A stretch of 64,000 nt of DNA from Cupriavidus plantarum. Lineage in GTDB: Bacteria > Pseudomonadota > Gammaproteobacteria > Burkholderiales > Burkholderiaceae. The notes under the pieces are model-generated. The model searched no databases and was not told where the DNA came from. It saw nothing but the letters and a program-made list of their open reading frames with translations. The stretch's first letter is position 1; each line of letters opens with the position of its first letter. This document shows, one piece after another, positions 8,934 to 17,584 of the stretch. The stretch lies in the NCBI RefSeq assembly GCF_905397285.1, contig NZ_CAJPUX010000008.1, forward strand, positions 1 through 64,000, given 5' to 3'. Both the position numbers and the translations under genes were made by a program.

Positions 8934-9449
8934 GCTCCGCCTCCTCCCGCCCGAGATGGCGCAGGCTCGCGCCCGACCTGTGCCGTACGTTAACCACCCC
9001 CCGCGCGGAAGGCAATTCAGTGTGTTCGCACCGCGAGTTAAGCAATTTGATGCGCCTAAAAAAATTCTAATTTCGTTGTTCCAAATTGGAAAAATCCAAG
9101 GACCAGCATCTGCCGAAGCAGTGTCGAACCGGGAAATCTCGTGCAAAATAAAATGCCGAGCGGTTCACGCCGCCAAAGCTTCATTCGCCGGAAAGCCGCC
9201 TCCACGCTGGCCTGCCGGGCGACAGGTCTGTCCGTACATTGTCACGATACCGCCCCCCGCATTGTGATAATCCGCACCTCCTTCCTAGGAAGTTTCAAAT
9301 TCATGTATTAACATGGCTCGGACAAACTAAATTTAGAAGAAGCTTTGCCGCCGCGCGTGAGGTCCTTTGCGTTCGCGCAGTGCGCAGGCCGTGTGCCCCA
9401 AACCATAAAAAACAAAGAACGGAACGATCATGGACAGGGAGAATTCAGC
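8934..9449. other. AT-rich intergenic region upstream of a LysR-type gene
   Basis: This 516-bp stretch contains no convincing gene and, from about 9050 to 9350, is clearly richer in A and T than its surroundings. It holds two short dyads, TTCCAAATTGGAA (9079-9091) and CATGT-ATTA-ACATG (9302-9315), either of which could be an operator for the LysR-like protein at 9450. Promoters for the minus-strand DUF3300 run (near 8950) and for the regulator are expected here. Confidence 0.5.
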
Positions 9450-10409
9450 ATGCGGCACGTCAGCACCAAGCTATTGCACGTCTTCGTGCTTTTGATGGAG
9501 TATCGCGATCTCAATGCCGTGGCCGCATGTACGCAAGGACGGGTCCCCACCGTGGCGTACGGTCTGGCAAGGTTGCGAGAAATCACCGGCGACCCGCTGT
9601 TCATCAAGCGCAATGGCCGGCTCGAACCCACTCCGCATGCGTTGAGACTCGAACACACCGCGCGACAGATTCTGACCCGGTGGAATCAACTCGTGCGGCC
9701 CCAGCGCGCCACAGCGACGCGCCGGGCCCAGGGCCGCCGCATCTCGATCGGCTTCTCTTCTTCGATCGGCGATCCCGTCATCACCGAGATCCTCACCACG
9801 CTGTGCGAGCAGTTTCCGCGCGACAGCTTCATTACGCGCCCCGTTATCGCGGACGCGTCGCTTGCGAGCCGGCTTTCCGCGGGCGAGCTCGACTGCGCCT
9901 TCGTCGTCGATGGCGCGCAGGTGCCCGACGGCGTGATCCCGCACAGCCTGCTGGCCACGCAGCGCAGGCTGGTCGGCGCGCTGCGCGCCGACGGCCACGA
10001 CGATACGGAGACGGACTGGATCCTGCTGCAGGAGGATTGCGAAGCCGGCAGCCCGCTGCACACGTTCCTCGCGCGTCAGGCGAATGCTCCCGGCCATCGC
10101 GCGACCGTGGTGCCGTCGTGGCATACGCAGATCACGCTGCTGCATGCGACGGGCGGCATCTGCCCGGTGCTCGACTTCAATGTGCCGCTGGTCACACGGC
10201 ATCGCAAGGCGCGGCTGCTGGCACCGCCGGCCAACTTCCCCGGCTGGGCCGCATTGCATTTCTGGATGCCCGAGCAGACCTCGGACGCGCGCGGCGAAGG
10301 TGTGCTGCGCGACGTGATGGACGTCGGCGCGGCGGTGTTGCGCGACCCGCTCAAGGCGCTCGACGATCGCCGGCATCATCAGGAAAGCGCGCGCCCCGTC
10401 GCCGCGTAG
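9450..10409 (+). CDS. LysR-type transcriptional regulator (divergent member)
   Basis: A 319-residue protein. The N-terminal 60 residues show a winged-helix pattern (LLHVFVLLMEYRDLNAVA, then GLARLREITGDPLFI) matching LysR proteins, although the recognition helix is unusual. The remainder resembles a periplasmic-binding-like effector domain. The ATG at 9450 is preferred because the helix-turn-helix starts there and AGGGAG lies about 10 nt upstream; the frame extends 35 codons further without family resemblance. It is followed by a response regulator gene, but the spacing of about 200 bp gives no sign of an operon. The inducer is unknown. Confidence 0.7.
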   Translation: MRHVSTKLLHVFVLLMEYRDLNAVAACTQGRVPTVAYGLARLREITGDPLFIKRNGRLEPTPHALRLEHTARQILTRWNQLVRPQRATATRRAQGRRISIGFSSSIGDPVITEILTTLCEQFPRDSFITRPVIADASLASRLSAGELDCAFVVDGAQVPDGVIPHSLLATQRRLVGALRADGHDDTETDWILLQEDCEAGSPLHTFLARQANAPGHRATVVPSWHTQITLLHATGGICPVLDFNVPLVTRHRKARLLAPPANFPGWAALHFWMPEQTSDARGEGVLRDVMDVGAAVLRDPLKALDDRRHHQESARPVAA

Positions 10410-10614
10410 CCGCATACGATTCAGCGCAAGGCTTCCGCGATTCGTCATTTTGTTCTCATTGGGCATGACGTAGTGCCTGAATTTGGCACACGTTTTGCGA
10501 ATCGTCTCACTCCCGTGGCAACGCTACGCCGGTATGCTCGGCGGGCATTGCCGTGATCCGTGTCCCCGTGGGGCGGCATGCCGCACAGGGGAACCACCGG
10601 ATAGGAGTGACCGG

Positions 10615-11400
10615 ATGTCATCGACGACTGCGAGAGATGTGAACTGCGATGTAACGAACGCCGCGCGGGAGATCGACGCGACCCGCAATGCGGCCACCTC
10701 GGCTTCTCCGACGCGTTTCACGTCGCTGCCGGCATCGCCCAATTTGAGAATTCTGCTGGCCGACGATCATCCCGTCATTACGGCGGCCATCGGGGCGAGG
10801 CTGCAGACGCAGACGGGATGGGAGGTCTGCGGCGAGGTCAACAGCGCCACCGAGTTGCTCCACGCGGTGGATCGCCTCGCGCCTAACGTCATCGTCACCG
10901 ATTACCACATGCCCGGCGTGGCGGCCCTCGATGGCGCGCGTCTGCTGCTGGCGTTGCGGCGCCGCTATCCCACGATCGCCGTCGTCGTGCTGACGATGAT
11001 CACGAACCCGTTCGTGCTGCGCGCGATTCTCGATGCGCGCGTGCATGGGCTGCTGCTCAAGGACTGTCCGCTGTCGGAAGTGGTGGTGGCGATCTCTCGC
11101 GCGCAGCGGGGCTTCACCTACATCGGCAAGTCCGCATTGCGCGCGCTCGCGCCCACGGATCCGCATACGACGCTGCCGTTCGGCCGCATCGGCACGCAGC
11201 CCCTCTCGCTGCGGGAGATGGAAGTGTTGCGCCTTTACCTGACGGGCCGCACGGTCACCGAGATCGCCGCGACGCTGTGCCGCAGCGTCAAGACCATCAG
11301 CCGGCAGAAGAACAGCGCGATGGGCAAGCTCGGCGTGGGCAATGACCGCGAGCTATTCGAATGCGCGGCGCTGCAGGGCATGGTGTTGCCGCGCCGGTGA
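10615..11400 (+). CDS. NarL/RcsB-type response regulator (LuxR HTH)
   Basis: A 261-residue response regulator. A 43-residue variable N-terminus precedes a receiver domain with the acidic pair Asp50-Asp51, the phospho-acceptor Asp96 in VTDYHMPG, and the conserved Lys in LLLKD. A LuxR-type helix-turn-helix occupies about 195-250, with LSLREMEVLRLYLTG and KTISRQKNSAMGKLG. The architecture and the unusual SRQK in the recognition region resemble RcsB-like regulators. AGGAG sits 8 nt before the ATG. No sensor kinase gene is adjacent, so it is an orphan regulator whose partner must be elsewhere. Confidence 0.85.
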   Translation: MSSTTARDVNCDVTNAAREIDATRNAATSASPTRFTSLPASPNLRILLADDHPVITAAIGARLQTQTGWEVCGEVNSATELLHAVDRLAPNVIVTDYHMPGVAALDGARLLLALRRRYPTIAVVVLTMITNPFVLRAILDARVHGLLLKDCPLSEVVVAISRAQRGFTYIGKSALRALAPTDPHTTLPFGRIGTQPLSLREMEVLRLYLTGRTVTEIAATLCRSVKTISRQKNSAMGKLGVGNDRELFECAALQGMVLPRR

Positions 11401-11470
11401 ATGCCGGCGTGATCCGAGCCGATATAATCGAGCCCTCATCGCACCCCTCGCCGCACCACGCACCGCATCC

Positions 11471-11500
11471 CTCATTGCGCCTCATTGCGCCTCATTGCGC
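11471..11500. repeat. Three tandem copies of a 10-bp repeat
   Basis: Three exact copies of CTCATTGCGC, followed by a partial fourth (TTATTGCGC), lie in the spacer between the response regulator and cobB. The repeat is too short and regular for an operator array and looks like slipped-strand duplication. Confidence 0.75.
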
Positions 11501-11539
11501 CTAACCTTATTGCGCCCCCTCCCCACCCCTGCCTCCTCC

Positions 11540-12895
11540 ATGTCCGCAACGCTCAATCAAGACGCCATCGCCGCTGCGTCCCTGCCGTCCGCCCCCTCAG
11601 TGCCCGCGATGATGATCACCGCCTCGGCATCGGGCCAGGGCAAGACGACCGTCACGGCCGCGCTCGCGCGGCTGCACGCGCGGCAGGGCCGCACCGTGCG
11701 GGTCTTCAAATCGGGCCCCGACTTCCTCGATCCCACGTGGCTCGCCGCGGCAAGCGGCGCGCCCGTGCATTCGCTGGACCTCTGGATGACGGGAGCCGAC
11801 GACGCCCGCCAGCGTCTCGCCGAGGCGGCCCGCACCGCGGACGTGATCCTCGTCGAGGGCGTGATGGGTCTGCACGATGGCGAACCCAGCAGCGCCGATA
11901 TCGCGCGCCGCTTCCAGCTGCCCGTGCTCACCGTGATCCAGGCCAGCGCGATGGCGCAGACGTTCGGCGCGATTGCCTATGGGCTCGCGCACTATGGAGA
12001 CCCGTTCGCCGACATGCGCGTGCTCGCGAACGGCGTCGGGTCCGCGCGCCACGCCGACATGCTGCGCACGAGCCTGCGCGAGCCTGGCCAATGGGCGGGC
12101 GCGCTCGCGCGCGATCCTTCGGTATCGCTGCCCGAGCGGCATCTCGGTCTTTACAGCGCCAACGAACTGCCCGACGTCATGGCGCGCCTGGACAAGCTCG
12201 CCGATCTGCTGGCGCCACTGCCGGCAGCACAGTTACCGCCTGCAGTGCGTTTCGAGGACGTACCCGCAGTGGCACCGTTGCCGCGGCGGCTGGAGGGCAA
12301 GACCATCGCGGTCGCCTGCGACGATGCCTTCCGTTTCATCTACCCCGCGAACGTGGACACGCTGGAGGCGCTCGGCGCGCGCGTGGTGTTGTTCTCGCCG
12401 TTGCGCGATGCCGATCTGCCCGCGTGCGATGCCATATGGCTGCCCGGCGGCTATCCCGAACTCCATGCGGCGACACTGGCGGCGAACACGGCGATGCAGG
12501 AGGCGCTGCGGCGCGCCCGCGCGAGCGGCATGCCGATGCTGGCCGAATGCGGCGGGATGATGGCCCTGTTCGACACGCTCGTCGACAAGGAAGGCCGCGC
12601 GCACGAGATGGCGCGCGTGCTGCCCGGCACGGTGCGTATGCAGGGGCGGCTGGCCGCGCTCGGGCATCAGGCGGTGGCGCTGCCGTGGGTCGATGGGGCT
12701 CCGCAGACGGTACGCGGCCACACGTTCCACTACTCGCAGACCGAAACGCCCCTCGAGCCGGCCACGCGCGCAGTTTCCCCGCGCGATGGCAAACCCGGCG
12801 AGGCGGTCTACCGCGTGGGTGCCCTTACGGCGTCATACGTGCATTTGTATTTTCCGTCGAATCCCGAAGCCATCGCGTGCCTGTTTGGCGGATGA
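11540..12895 (+). CDS. cobB: Cobyrinate a,c-diamide synthase
   Basis: A 451-residue enzyme that amidates the a and c side chains of cobyrinate using glutamine and ATP in cobalamin synthesis. The N-terminal P-loop SASGQGKTTVT (29-39) and the KSGPDFLDP motif bind ATP and substrate. The C-terminal class I glutamine amidotransferase domain has its nucleophile Cys near residue 337 in LAECGGM and a plausible catalytic His in SYVHLYF near the end. The ATG at 11540 is chosen because it gives the usual family length; the frame extends 66 codons further upstream without resemblance. No other cobalamin gene is nearby and no riboswitch is apparent. Confidence 0.9.
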   Translation: MSATLNQDAIAAASLPSAPSVPAMMITASASGQGKTTVTAALARLHARQGRTVRVFKSGPDFLDPTWLAAASGAPVHSLDLWMTGADDARQRLAEAARTADVILVEGVMGLHDGEPSSADIARRFQLPVLTVIQASAMAQTFGAIAYGLAHYGDPFADMRVLANGVGSARHADMLRTSLREPGQWAGALARDPSVSLPERHLGLYSANELPDVMARLDKLADLLAPLPAAQLPPAVRFEDVPAVAPLPRRLEGKTIAVACDDAFRFIYPANVDTLEALGARVVLFSPLRDADLPACDAIWLPGGYPELHAATLAANTAMQEALRRARASGMPMLAECGGMMALFDTLVDKEGRAHEMARVLPGTVRMQGRLAALGHQAVALPWVDGAPQTVRGHTFHYSQTETPLEPATRAVSPRDGKPGEAVYRVGALTASYVHLYFPSNPEAIACLFGG

Positions 12896-12923
12896 CGGCG
12901 GCGGCGGCGGCTAACGATGCCGA

Positions 12924-13385
12924 TCAGGCGGCGTCACGTTGCGCCTGCGTGCGGGCGACGGCTTCGGCGATGCCGGCCTCGAGTTCGCCCAGCCCCTTCG
13001 ACAGGTTGTGCATGGTCGTCTCCGACACGTTCGTCAGCACGTCCTGCAGGAATTCCGCGCGGCGCGGCAGCGCTTCGTCGACGATCTGGCGGCCCAGCGG
13101 CGATAGCGTGACATTGGTCATGCGATTGTCACGCTCGCTCGTCGCCCGCTCGACCCACCCGAGTTCCTGCAATGCCTTGAGCTGACGCGTGAGCGCGCCC
13201 GGGTCCATGCCGACCCGGTCCGCCAACGGCTTCTGGGCGATCGCGCCCTCGTGCCCGTACAACGCGTACAGGATGCGCCAGCGCGGCATGGGAAGGCCGA
13301 TGCGCGCCTCGAACGCCGATGCCCACGCGCGGTAGGTGCGTCCGAATTGCTGCAGTACGGCCAGGCTTTGTCGCTCCAGTTCCAA
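12924..13385 (-). CDS. MarR family regulator of the adjacent exporter
   Basis: A 153-residue winged-helix protein. The core includes the recognition segment DPGALTRQLKALQELGWVER and the beta-wing with SERDNRMTNVTLSPLG. It starts at a TTG preceded by GGAG at a suitable distance. The gene begins 18 nt after the stop of the DHA2 exporter gene and is probably its last cistron. It most likely represses the operon by binding the dyad at 15021-15063 and releases it when a toxic compound binds. Low-expression TTG initiation would suit a repressor. Confidence 0.85.
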   Translation of the reverse strand: MELERQSLAVLQQFGRTYRAWASAFEARIGLPMPRWRILYALYGHEGAIAQKPLADRVGMDPGALTRQLKALQELGWVERATSERDNRMTNVTLSPLGRQIVDEALPRRAEFLQDVLTNVSETTMHNLSKGLGELEAGIAEAVARTQAQRDAA

Positions 13386-13403
13386 TCCACTCTCCAGTCG
13401 GGG

Positions 13404-15017
13404 TCAGTCCGCCGCCATCACGGGCTCGTGCACGCGCACGAGCTTGACGGGCGGCACGCGGCGCGAGCGCCAGATGCCGATCACGGCGATCACCGCCGCC
13501 AGCGCCATGCCCAGATGGATGGCGCCGACCAGCGACAACCGCGCCTGCTCGAGCAGCAGGGCTCCATTGTGCCCTGCCTGCTGCAGTTGAGTCAGCAATG
13601 TACCCTGCGCGGCGCGGTCGATCAGGATCTGCGGGTCGCTCATGCGCGACGCCCAGTCCATCGCGCCGGCCGAATGCAGCGCGCGCTCCACGCCGCCGGT
13701 ATAGCTGCGCGTCACCAGCGTGCCTACCATCGCCGTGCCGATCATCCCGCCGACCATGCGCAGCGACTGCAACATCGCCGTGGAGATGCCCAGTTGCGCG
13801 CGGCCGGCTGTCTGCTGCGCGAACACCGTCAGGTTCGGCATGATAAAGCCAAGGCCCAGTCCGCCGAACAACATGATCGCCAGCAGCAGGTTATGGTCCA
13901 TGCCCCGCGTGGCCTGCGTCAGGCCGAGACAGGCCAATGCCAGCAGTGCGAAACCGGCATACAGCATGCTGTTCGGTAACGGAATGCGCGTGATGATACG
14001 GCCGTTGACGATGCTGCCGATGGTGATGCAGACCACGAGCGGCGTGACCAGCAGGCCGGCATCCTTCGGCGAATACCCGAATCCGCCCTGGAACAGCAGC
14101 GGCGCGTACAACAACAGCGAGAACATCACGAAGCCGGACAGCACGGCAAGCAGGAACAGCGGCGCGAGCCCCGGATTACGGAACATGTCGAGCGGCAGGA
14201 TCGGATTCGGGCAGCGTAGCGACCAGCGCCAGAGCGCCACGAACGATGCCGCCGACAGCAGGAGCAGGCCGACGGTCACGAGGTCGAGCCCGCGCTCGGG
14301 CAGCCATTCCACCGACAGCTGCATCGTCCCGAGGCCGGCGGCGATCAGGAATGCGCCGACCCAGTCGACACGGGTGGAACCGGTATGCGTCTGCTGACGC
14401 AGATGGGGCAGATAGCGCCAGGCAAACCACAGGCCGAGCAGGCCGACGGGCAGGTTGACGTAGAACACCGCGCGCCAGCCATACCACTCGGTGAGGATGC
14501 CGCCGAGCGACGGCCCGACCGCGTTGGCCAGGCCGAAGGCCGTGCTCATCATCACCTGCCAGCGCAGGCGGATATGGGCATCGGGAAACAGGTCGGGAAT
14601 ACACGCGAACGCGGTACCGACGAGCATCCCGCCGCCGATCCCCTGCAGCGCGCGGGCCACGACCAGAAACTGCATGCTGTTGGCCATGCCGCACAGCGCG
14701 GACGCCGCGATGAATACGATGATCGAGGCCAGCACGAACGGCTTTCGCCCGTAATAGTCGCCAAGCCGCCCGAAGATCGGCACGGTGATCACGGAGGTCA
14801 GCAAATAGGCGGTGGCCACCCACGCGTAAAACTCGAACCCTTGCAGTTCGGCAACGACGGTAGGCAAGGCGGTACCGACGACAGTCTGGTCGAGCGCCAC
14901 CAGCATGACGACGAACGCGATCCCCAGCATCGCCATCAGCGATTCCCGGAACGGCAGCACCTGCCCAGCATGCACCACGGCGCCGCCGTCCTGCCCTTCC
15001 CGTGACTCGGAGGTCAT
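13404..15017 (-). CDS. DHA2 family multidrug exporter (EmrB/QacA type)
   Basis: A 537-residue MFS exporter with about 14 membrane segments. It carries motif D1 (LDQTVVGTALPTV, residues ~44-56) and the MFS loop GRLGDYYGRKPF near residue 100, both typical of DHA2 proton antiporters. An ATG at 15017 is the natural start; a TTG four codons upstream lies inside the operator. It is followed by the MarR gene at 13385. Likely role: proton-driven export of hydrophobic drugs, dyes or aromatic acids from the inner membrane. No membrane-fusion partner gene is next to it. Confidence 0.9.
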   Translation of the reverse strand: MTSESREGQDGGAVVHAGQVLPFRESLMAMLGIAFVVMLVALDQTVVGTALPTVVAELQGFEFYAWVATAYLLTSVITVPIFGRLGDYYGRKPFVLASIIVFIAASALCGMANSMQFLVVARALQGIGGGMLVGTAFACIPDLFPDAHIRLRWQVMMSTAFGLANAVGPSLGGILTEWYGWRAVFYVNLPVGLLGLWFAWRYLPHLRQQTHTGSTRVDWVGAFLIAAGLGTMQLSVEWLPERGLDLVTVGLLLLSAASFVALWRWSLRCPNPILPLDMFRNPGLAPLFLLAVLSGFVMFSLLLYAPLLFQGGFGYSPKDAGLLVTPLVVCITIGSIVNGRIITRIPLPNSMLYAGFALLALACLGLTQATRGMDHNLLLAIMLFGGLGLGFIMPNLTVFAQQTAGRAQLGISTAMLQSLRMVGGMIGTAMVGTLVTRSYTGGVERALHSAGAMDWASRMSDPQILIDRAAQGTLLTQLQQAGHNGALLLEQARLSLVGAIHLGMALAAVIAVIGIWRSRRVPPVKLVRVHEPVMAAD

Positions 15018-15020
15018 TTT

Positions 15021-15063
15021 ATTGCCCAATCAATAGTTGCAATGTCAATGATTATAGGGCAAT
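15021..15063. promoter_or_regulatory. Putative MarR operator overlapping the exporter promoter
   Basis: Outer arms ATTGCCC and GGGCAAT at the ends of a 43-bp AT-rich segment enclose a second pair, AATCA and TGATT. This lies 4-46 bp upstream of the exporter start codon, where bound repressor would block RNA polymerase. AT-rich dyads with TTGCAAT-like halves are typical MarR targets. The assignment to the MarR gene at 12924 is inference from position. Confidence 0.65.
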
Positions 15064-15179
15064 TAAAAGGGGTTTGCTGCGACGTCGACGGGCGCCGGTG
15101 TGCGGCGCCACAGCAGACGCCACGCCAGCGCCCGGCACCGCCGGTGGGCTGCCGAGCGCCTTGTCGTTCCTTCGCGCCG

Positions 15180-17471
15180 TTACGCGGCTGCCCGCAGCGT
15201 CCGCGCCGCCGCCACCATGTTCGTCAGCGCCGGCAGCACCTCCGCCCACTGCCGCGTCTTGAGGCCGCAGTCAGGATTGACCCAGAGCCGCTCGCCGGGC
15301 ACGCGCTCTGCGGCCTTGCGCATCAGTTGCACGATATGCTCCTGCGTCGGGATGTTCGGCGAGTGGATGTCGTACACGCCCGGCCCGATCTCGTTCGGGT
15401 AGTTGAAGTCGTCGAATGCATCGAGCAGCTCCATGTCCGAGCGCGACGTTTCGATCGTGATCACGTCGGCATCCATGTCGGCGATCGACGCGATGATGTC
15501 GTTGAACTCCGAATAGCACATATGCGTGTGGATCTGCGTTTCGTCGCGCACGCCGTTGGCGGTGATGCGGAACGACTCCACGGCCCAGTCGAGATATTCC
15601 TTCCATTGCGCGCGGCGCAGCGGCAGGCCTTCGCGGAGGGCGGCTTCGTCGATCTGGATCACGTTGATGCCGGCGCGCTCGAGGTCGAGCACTTCCTCGC
15701 GGATAGCCAGCGCCAGCTGGTAGCACGACACCGACCGCGGCTGGTCGTCGCGGACGAACGACCAGTTGAGGATCGTCACCGGACCGGTCAGCATGCCCTT
15801 CATCGGCTTGCTCGTCAGCGATTGCGCAAACTGGATCCACGCCACGGTCATCGCCTTCGGGCGGCTGATATCGCCGAACAGGATGGGCGGCTTGACGCAG
15901 CGCGAGCCATACGATTGCACCCAGCCGAACTGGCTGAACGCATAACCATCGAGTTGTTCGCCGAAGTACTCCACCATGTCGTTGCGCTCCGCTTCGCCGT
16001 GCACGAGCACGTCCAGACCGAGTGCTTCCTGCTCGCGTACGCTCCGTGCGATCTCCGCTTCCATCGCTGCCTGGTAGCGCGCCGCGTCGAGCGCGCCGGC
16101 CTTGTACTGGCTGCGCGCATGGCGAATGGCCGCCGTTTGCGGGAACGAGCCGATCGTCGTGGTCGGGTACAAAGGCAGCTTCAGGTGCGCCGCCTGCTTC
16201 GGCGCGCGATCCGCATACGGGCGTTGGCGCTTGCCCAGCGCGGCGTCGATGCGGGCCACGGCCGCCTTCACGGCCGGATTGTTCACGCGCGGCGACTGGC
16301 GGCGTGCGTCGATGGCTGCGCGATTGGCGGCCAGCGCGGCGGCCACGCTATCGCGGCCATCGCGCAGCGCGCCAGCGAGCACCTGCAGTTCGTCGAGCTT
16401 CTGCAGCGCGAAGGCGAGCCACGACTTCACGTCGGCATCGAGCTTCTGCTCGCTCGCCAGATCCACCGGCACGTGCAGCAGCGAGCAGGACGGCGCGATC
16501 CAGAGGCGATCGCCCAGCGCCTTCGCGACCGGTTCGAGCCAATCCAGCACGGCCCCGAGGTCCGACTTCCAGATATTGCGGCCGTTGATCACGCCTAGCG
16601 AGATCACGCGGTCAGCGGGAAGACCGCCGATGAGCGCGCGCACTTCCTCACGCGCGTTGACGGCATCGAGATGCACGCCCTGCACGGGCAGTTCGCACAC
16701 GAGTGGCAGATTGTCGAGCAACTGTCCGAAGTATGTCGCCAGCAGCAGCTTGACGGGCGTGCCGGCCAGCGTTGCGTAGGCCGTGCGGAATGCCTGACGC
16801 CACGCGTCGTCGAGTTCCGTGACGAGGATCGGCTCGTCGATCTGCACCCATTCGACGCCCTGCGCCGCGAGCGTCGCGAGCAGTTCCGCATACGCGGGCA
16901 GCAGGCGCGGTAGCAGCGCCAGCTTGTCGGAGTCATCCTTGGCTTTACCCAACGCCAGGTACGTGACCGGACCGACGATCACCGGCTTGGCCTGCACCCC
17001 TGTGGCACGCGCTTCGGCGAGATGGGCGAGCAAGCGCGACGCATCGAGCCGGAACGTCGTGGCCGACGAGAATTCCGGCACGATGTAGTGGTAGTTCGTG
17101 TCGAACCACTTGGTCATCTCGCCCGCGGCCACGCCGCCGCAGCATTCCGCATGGGCTTCGGCCGACTGCGCCGAGCGGCCGCGCGCGACACGAAAATAGT
17201 TGTCGAGCGCATCGCCATGAAAGCCCTGGACGCGCTCCGGCAGATTGCCGAGCGTGAAGCTCATGTCGAGTACCTGGTCGTAGAACGCAAAATCGCCGAC
17301 AGGCACGAGGTCCAGTCCCTTCTGGTCGTTCCAGTGCCGTTGCCGCAGTTCGGCGCCGACACGCTTCAGCTCGTCGCGCGAGGACTCGCCCTTCCAGTAG
17401 GACTCGAGGGCGAACTTGAGCTCGCGCTTCGCGCCGATGCGCGGAAAGCCGAGGTTATGGATCTTGGTCAT
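15180..17471 (-). CDS. metE: Cobalamin-independent methionine synthase
   Basis: A 763-residue enzyme that transfers a methyl group from 5-methyltetrahydropteroyl-triglutamate to homocysteine, the last step of methionine synthesis without B12. It starts with the conserved [20 protein letters not shown]. The C-terminal catalytic barrel carries the zinc ligands: His and Cys in HTHMCYSEF near residue 650 and Cys in the NPDCGLKTR motif near 733. Length matches the family. The MetR-type palindrome at 17550-17570 lies about 80 bp upstream, so regulation by MetR and homocysteine is likely. A metR gene is not in the window. Confidence 0.97.
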   Translation of the reverse strand: MTKIHNLGFPRIGAKRELKFALESYWKGESSRDELKRVGAELRQRHWNDQKGLDLVPVGDFAFYDQVLDMSFTLGNLPERVQGFHGDALDNYFRVARGRSAQSAEAHAECCGGVAAGEMTKWFDTNYHYIVPEFSSATTFRLDASRLLAHLAEARATGVQAKPVIVGPVTYLALGKAKDDSDKLALLPRLLPAYAELLATLAAQGVEWVQIDEPILVTELDDAWRQAFRTAYATLAGTPVKLLLATYFGQLLDNLPLVCELPVQGVHLDAVNAREEVRALIGGLPADRVISLGVINGRNIWKSDLGAVLDWLEPVAKALGDRLWIAPSCSLLHVPVDLASEQKLDADVKSWLAFALQKLDELQVLAGALRDGRDSVAAALAANRAAIDARRQSPRVNNPAVKAAVARIDAALGKRQRPYADRAPKQAAHLKLPLYPTTTIGSFPQTAAIRHARSQYKAGALDAARYQAAMEAEIARSVREQEALGLDVLVHGEAERNDMVEYFGEQLDGYAFSQFGWVQSYGSRCVKPPILFGDISRPKAMTVAWIQFAQSLTSKPMKGMLTGPVTILNWSFVRDDQPRSVSCYQLALAIREEVLDLERAGINVIQIDEAALREGLPLRRAQWKEYLDWAVESFRITANGVRDETQIHTHMCYSEFNDIIASIADMDADVITIETSRSDMELLDAFDDFNYPNEIGPGVYDIHSPNIPTQEHIVQLMRKAAERVPGERLWVNPDCGLKTRQWAEVLPALTNMVAAARTLRAAA

Positions 17472-17528
17472 GGCAGGTCATCCGTATTCAGGTCAGAGCC
17501 CGATTCTAGAAATCACCCACCATGAAGT

Positions 17529-17570
17529 AAAATGGTCATTTTTCAGAAACGTATGAATCTCGTTCATACG
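17529..17570. promoter_or_regulatory. MetR-type binding site upstream of metE, plus adjacent dyad
   Basis: TGAATCTCGTTCA (17554-17566) matches the MetR consensus TGAA-N2-T/A-N2-TTCA exactly and sits within a longer perfect dyad, CGTATGAA/TTCATACG (17550-17570). A second dyad, AAAATG-GT-CATTTT (17529-17542), lies 7 bp closer to metE. The longer dyad could also form a weak hairpin after the efflux operon, which ends at 17585 on the same strand, but it lacks a proper T run. Confidence 0.75.
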
Positions 17571-17584
17571 AATCCGCGCTTGAC

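Noticed and set aside
11400-11540. Cobalamin riboswitch before cobB
   Set aside because: The 139-bp spacer contains tandem repeats and no recognisable B12-box.
13251-13979. Plus-strand frame opposite the MarR and exporter genes
   Set aside because: Product is Arg/Gln/His-rich antisense of clear genes.
15042-16598. 518-codon plus-strand frame opposite metE
   Set aside because: Antisense of metE with His/Arg-rich, low-complexity translation and no domain.
17472-17584. Riboswitch leader for metE
   Set aside because: Only 113 bp separate metE from the efflux operon end, with no room or motif for a known riboswitch; the MetR-type site explains the dyad.
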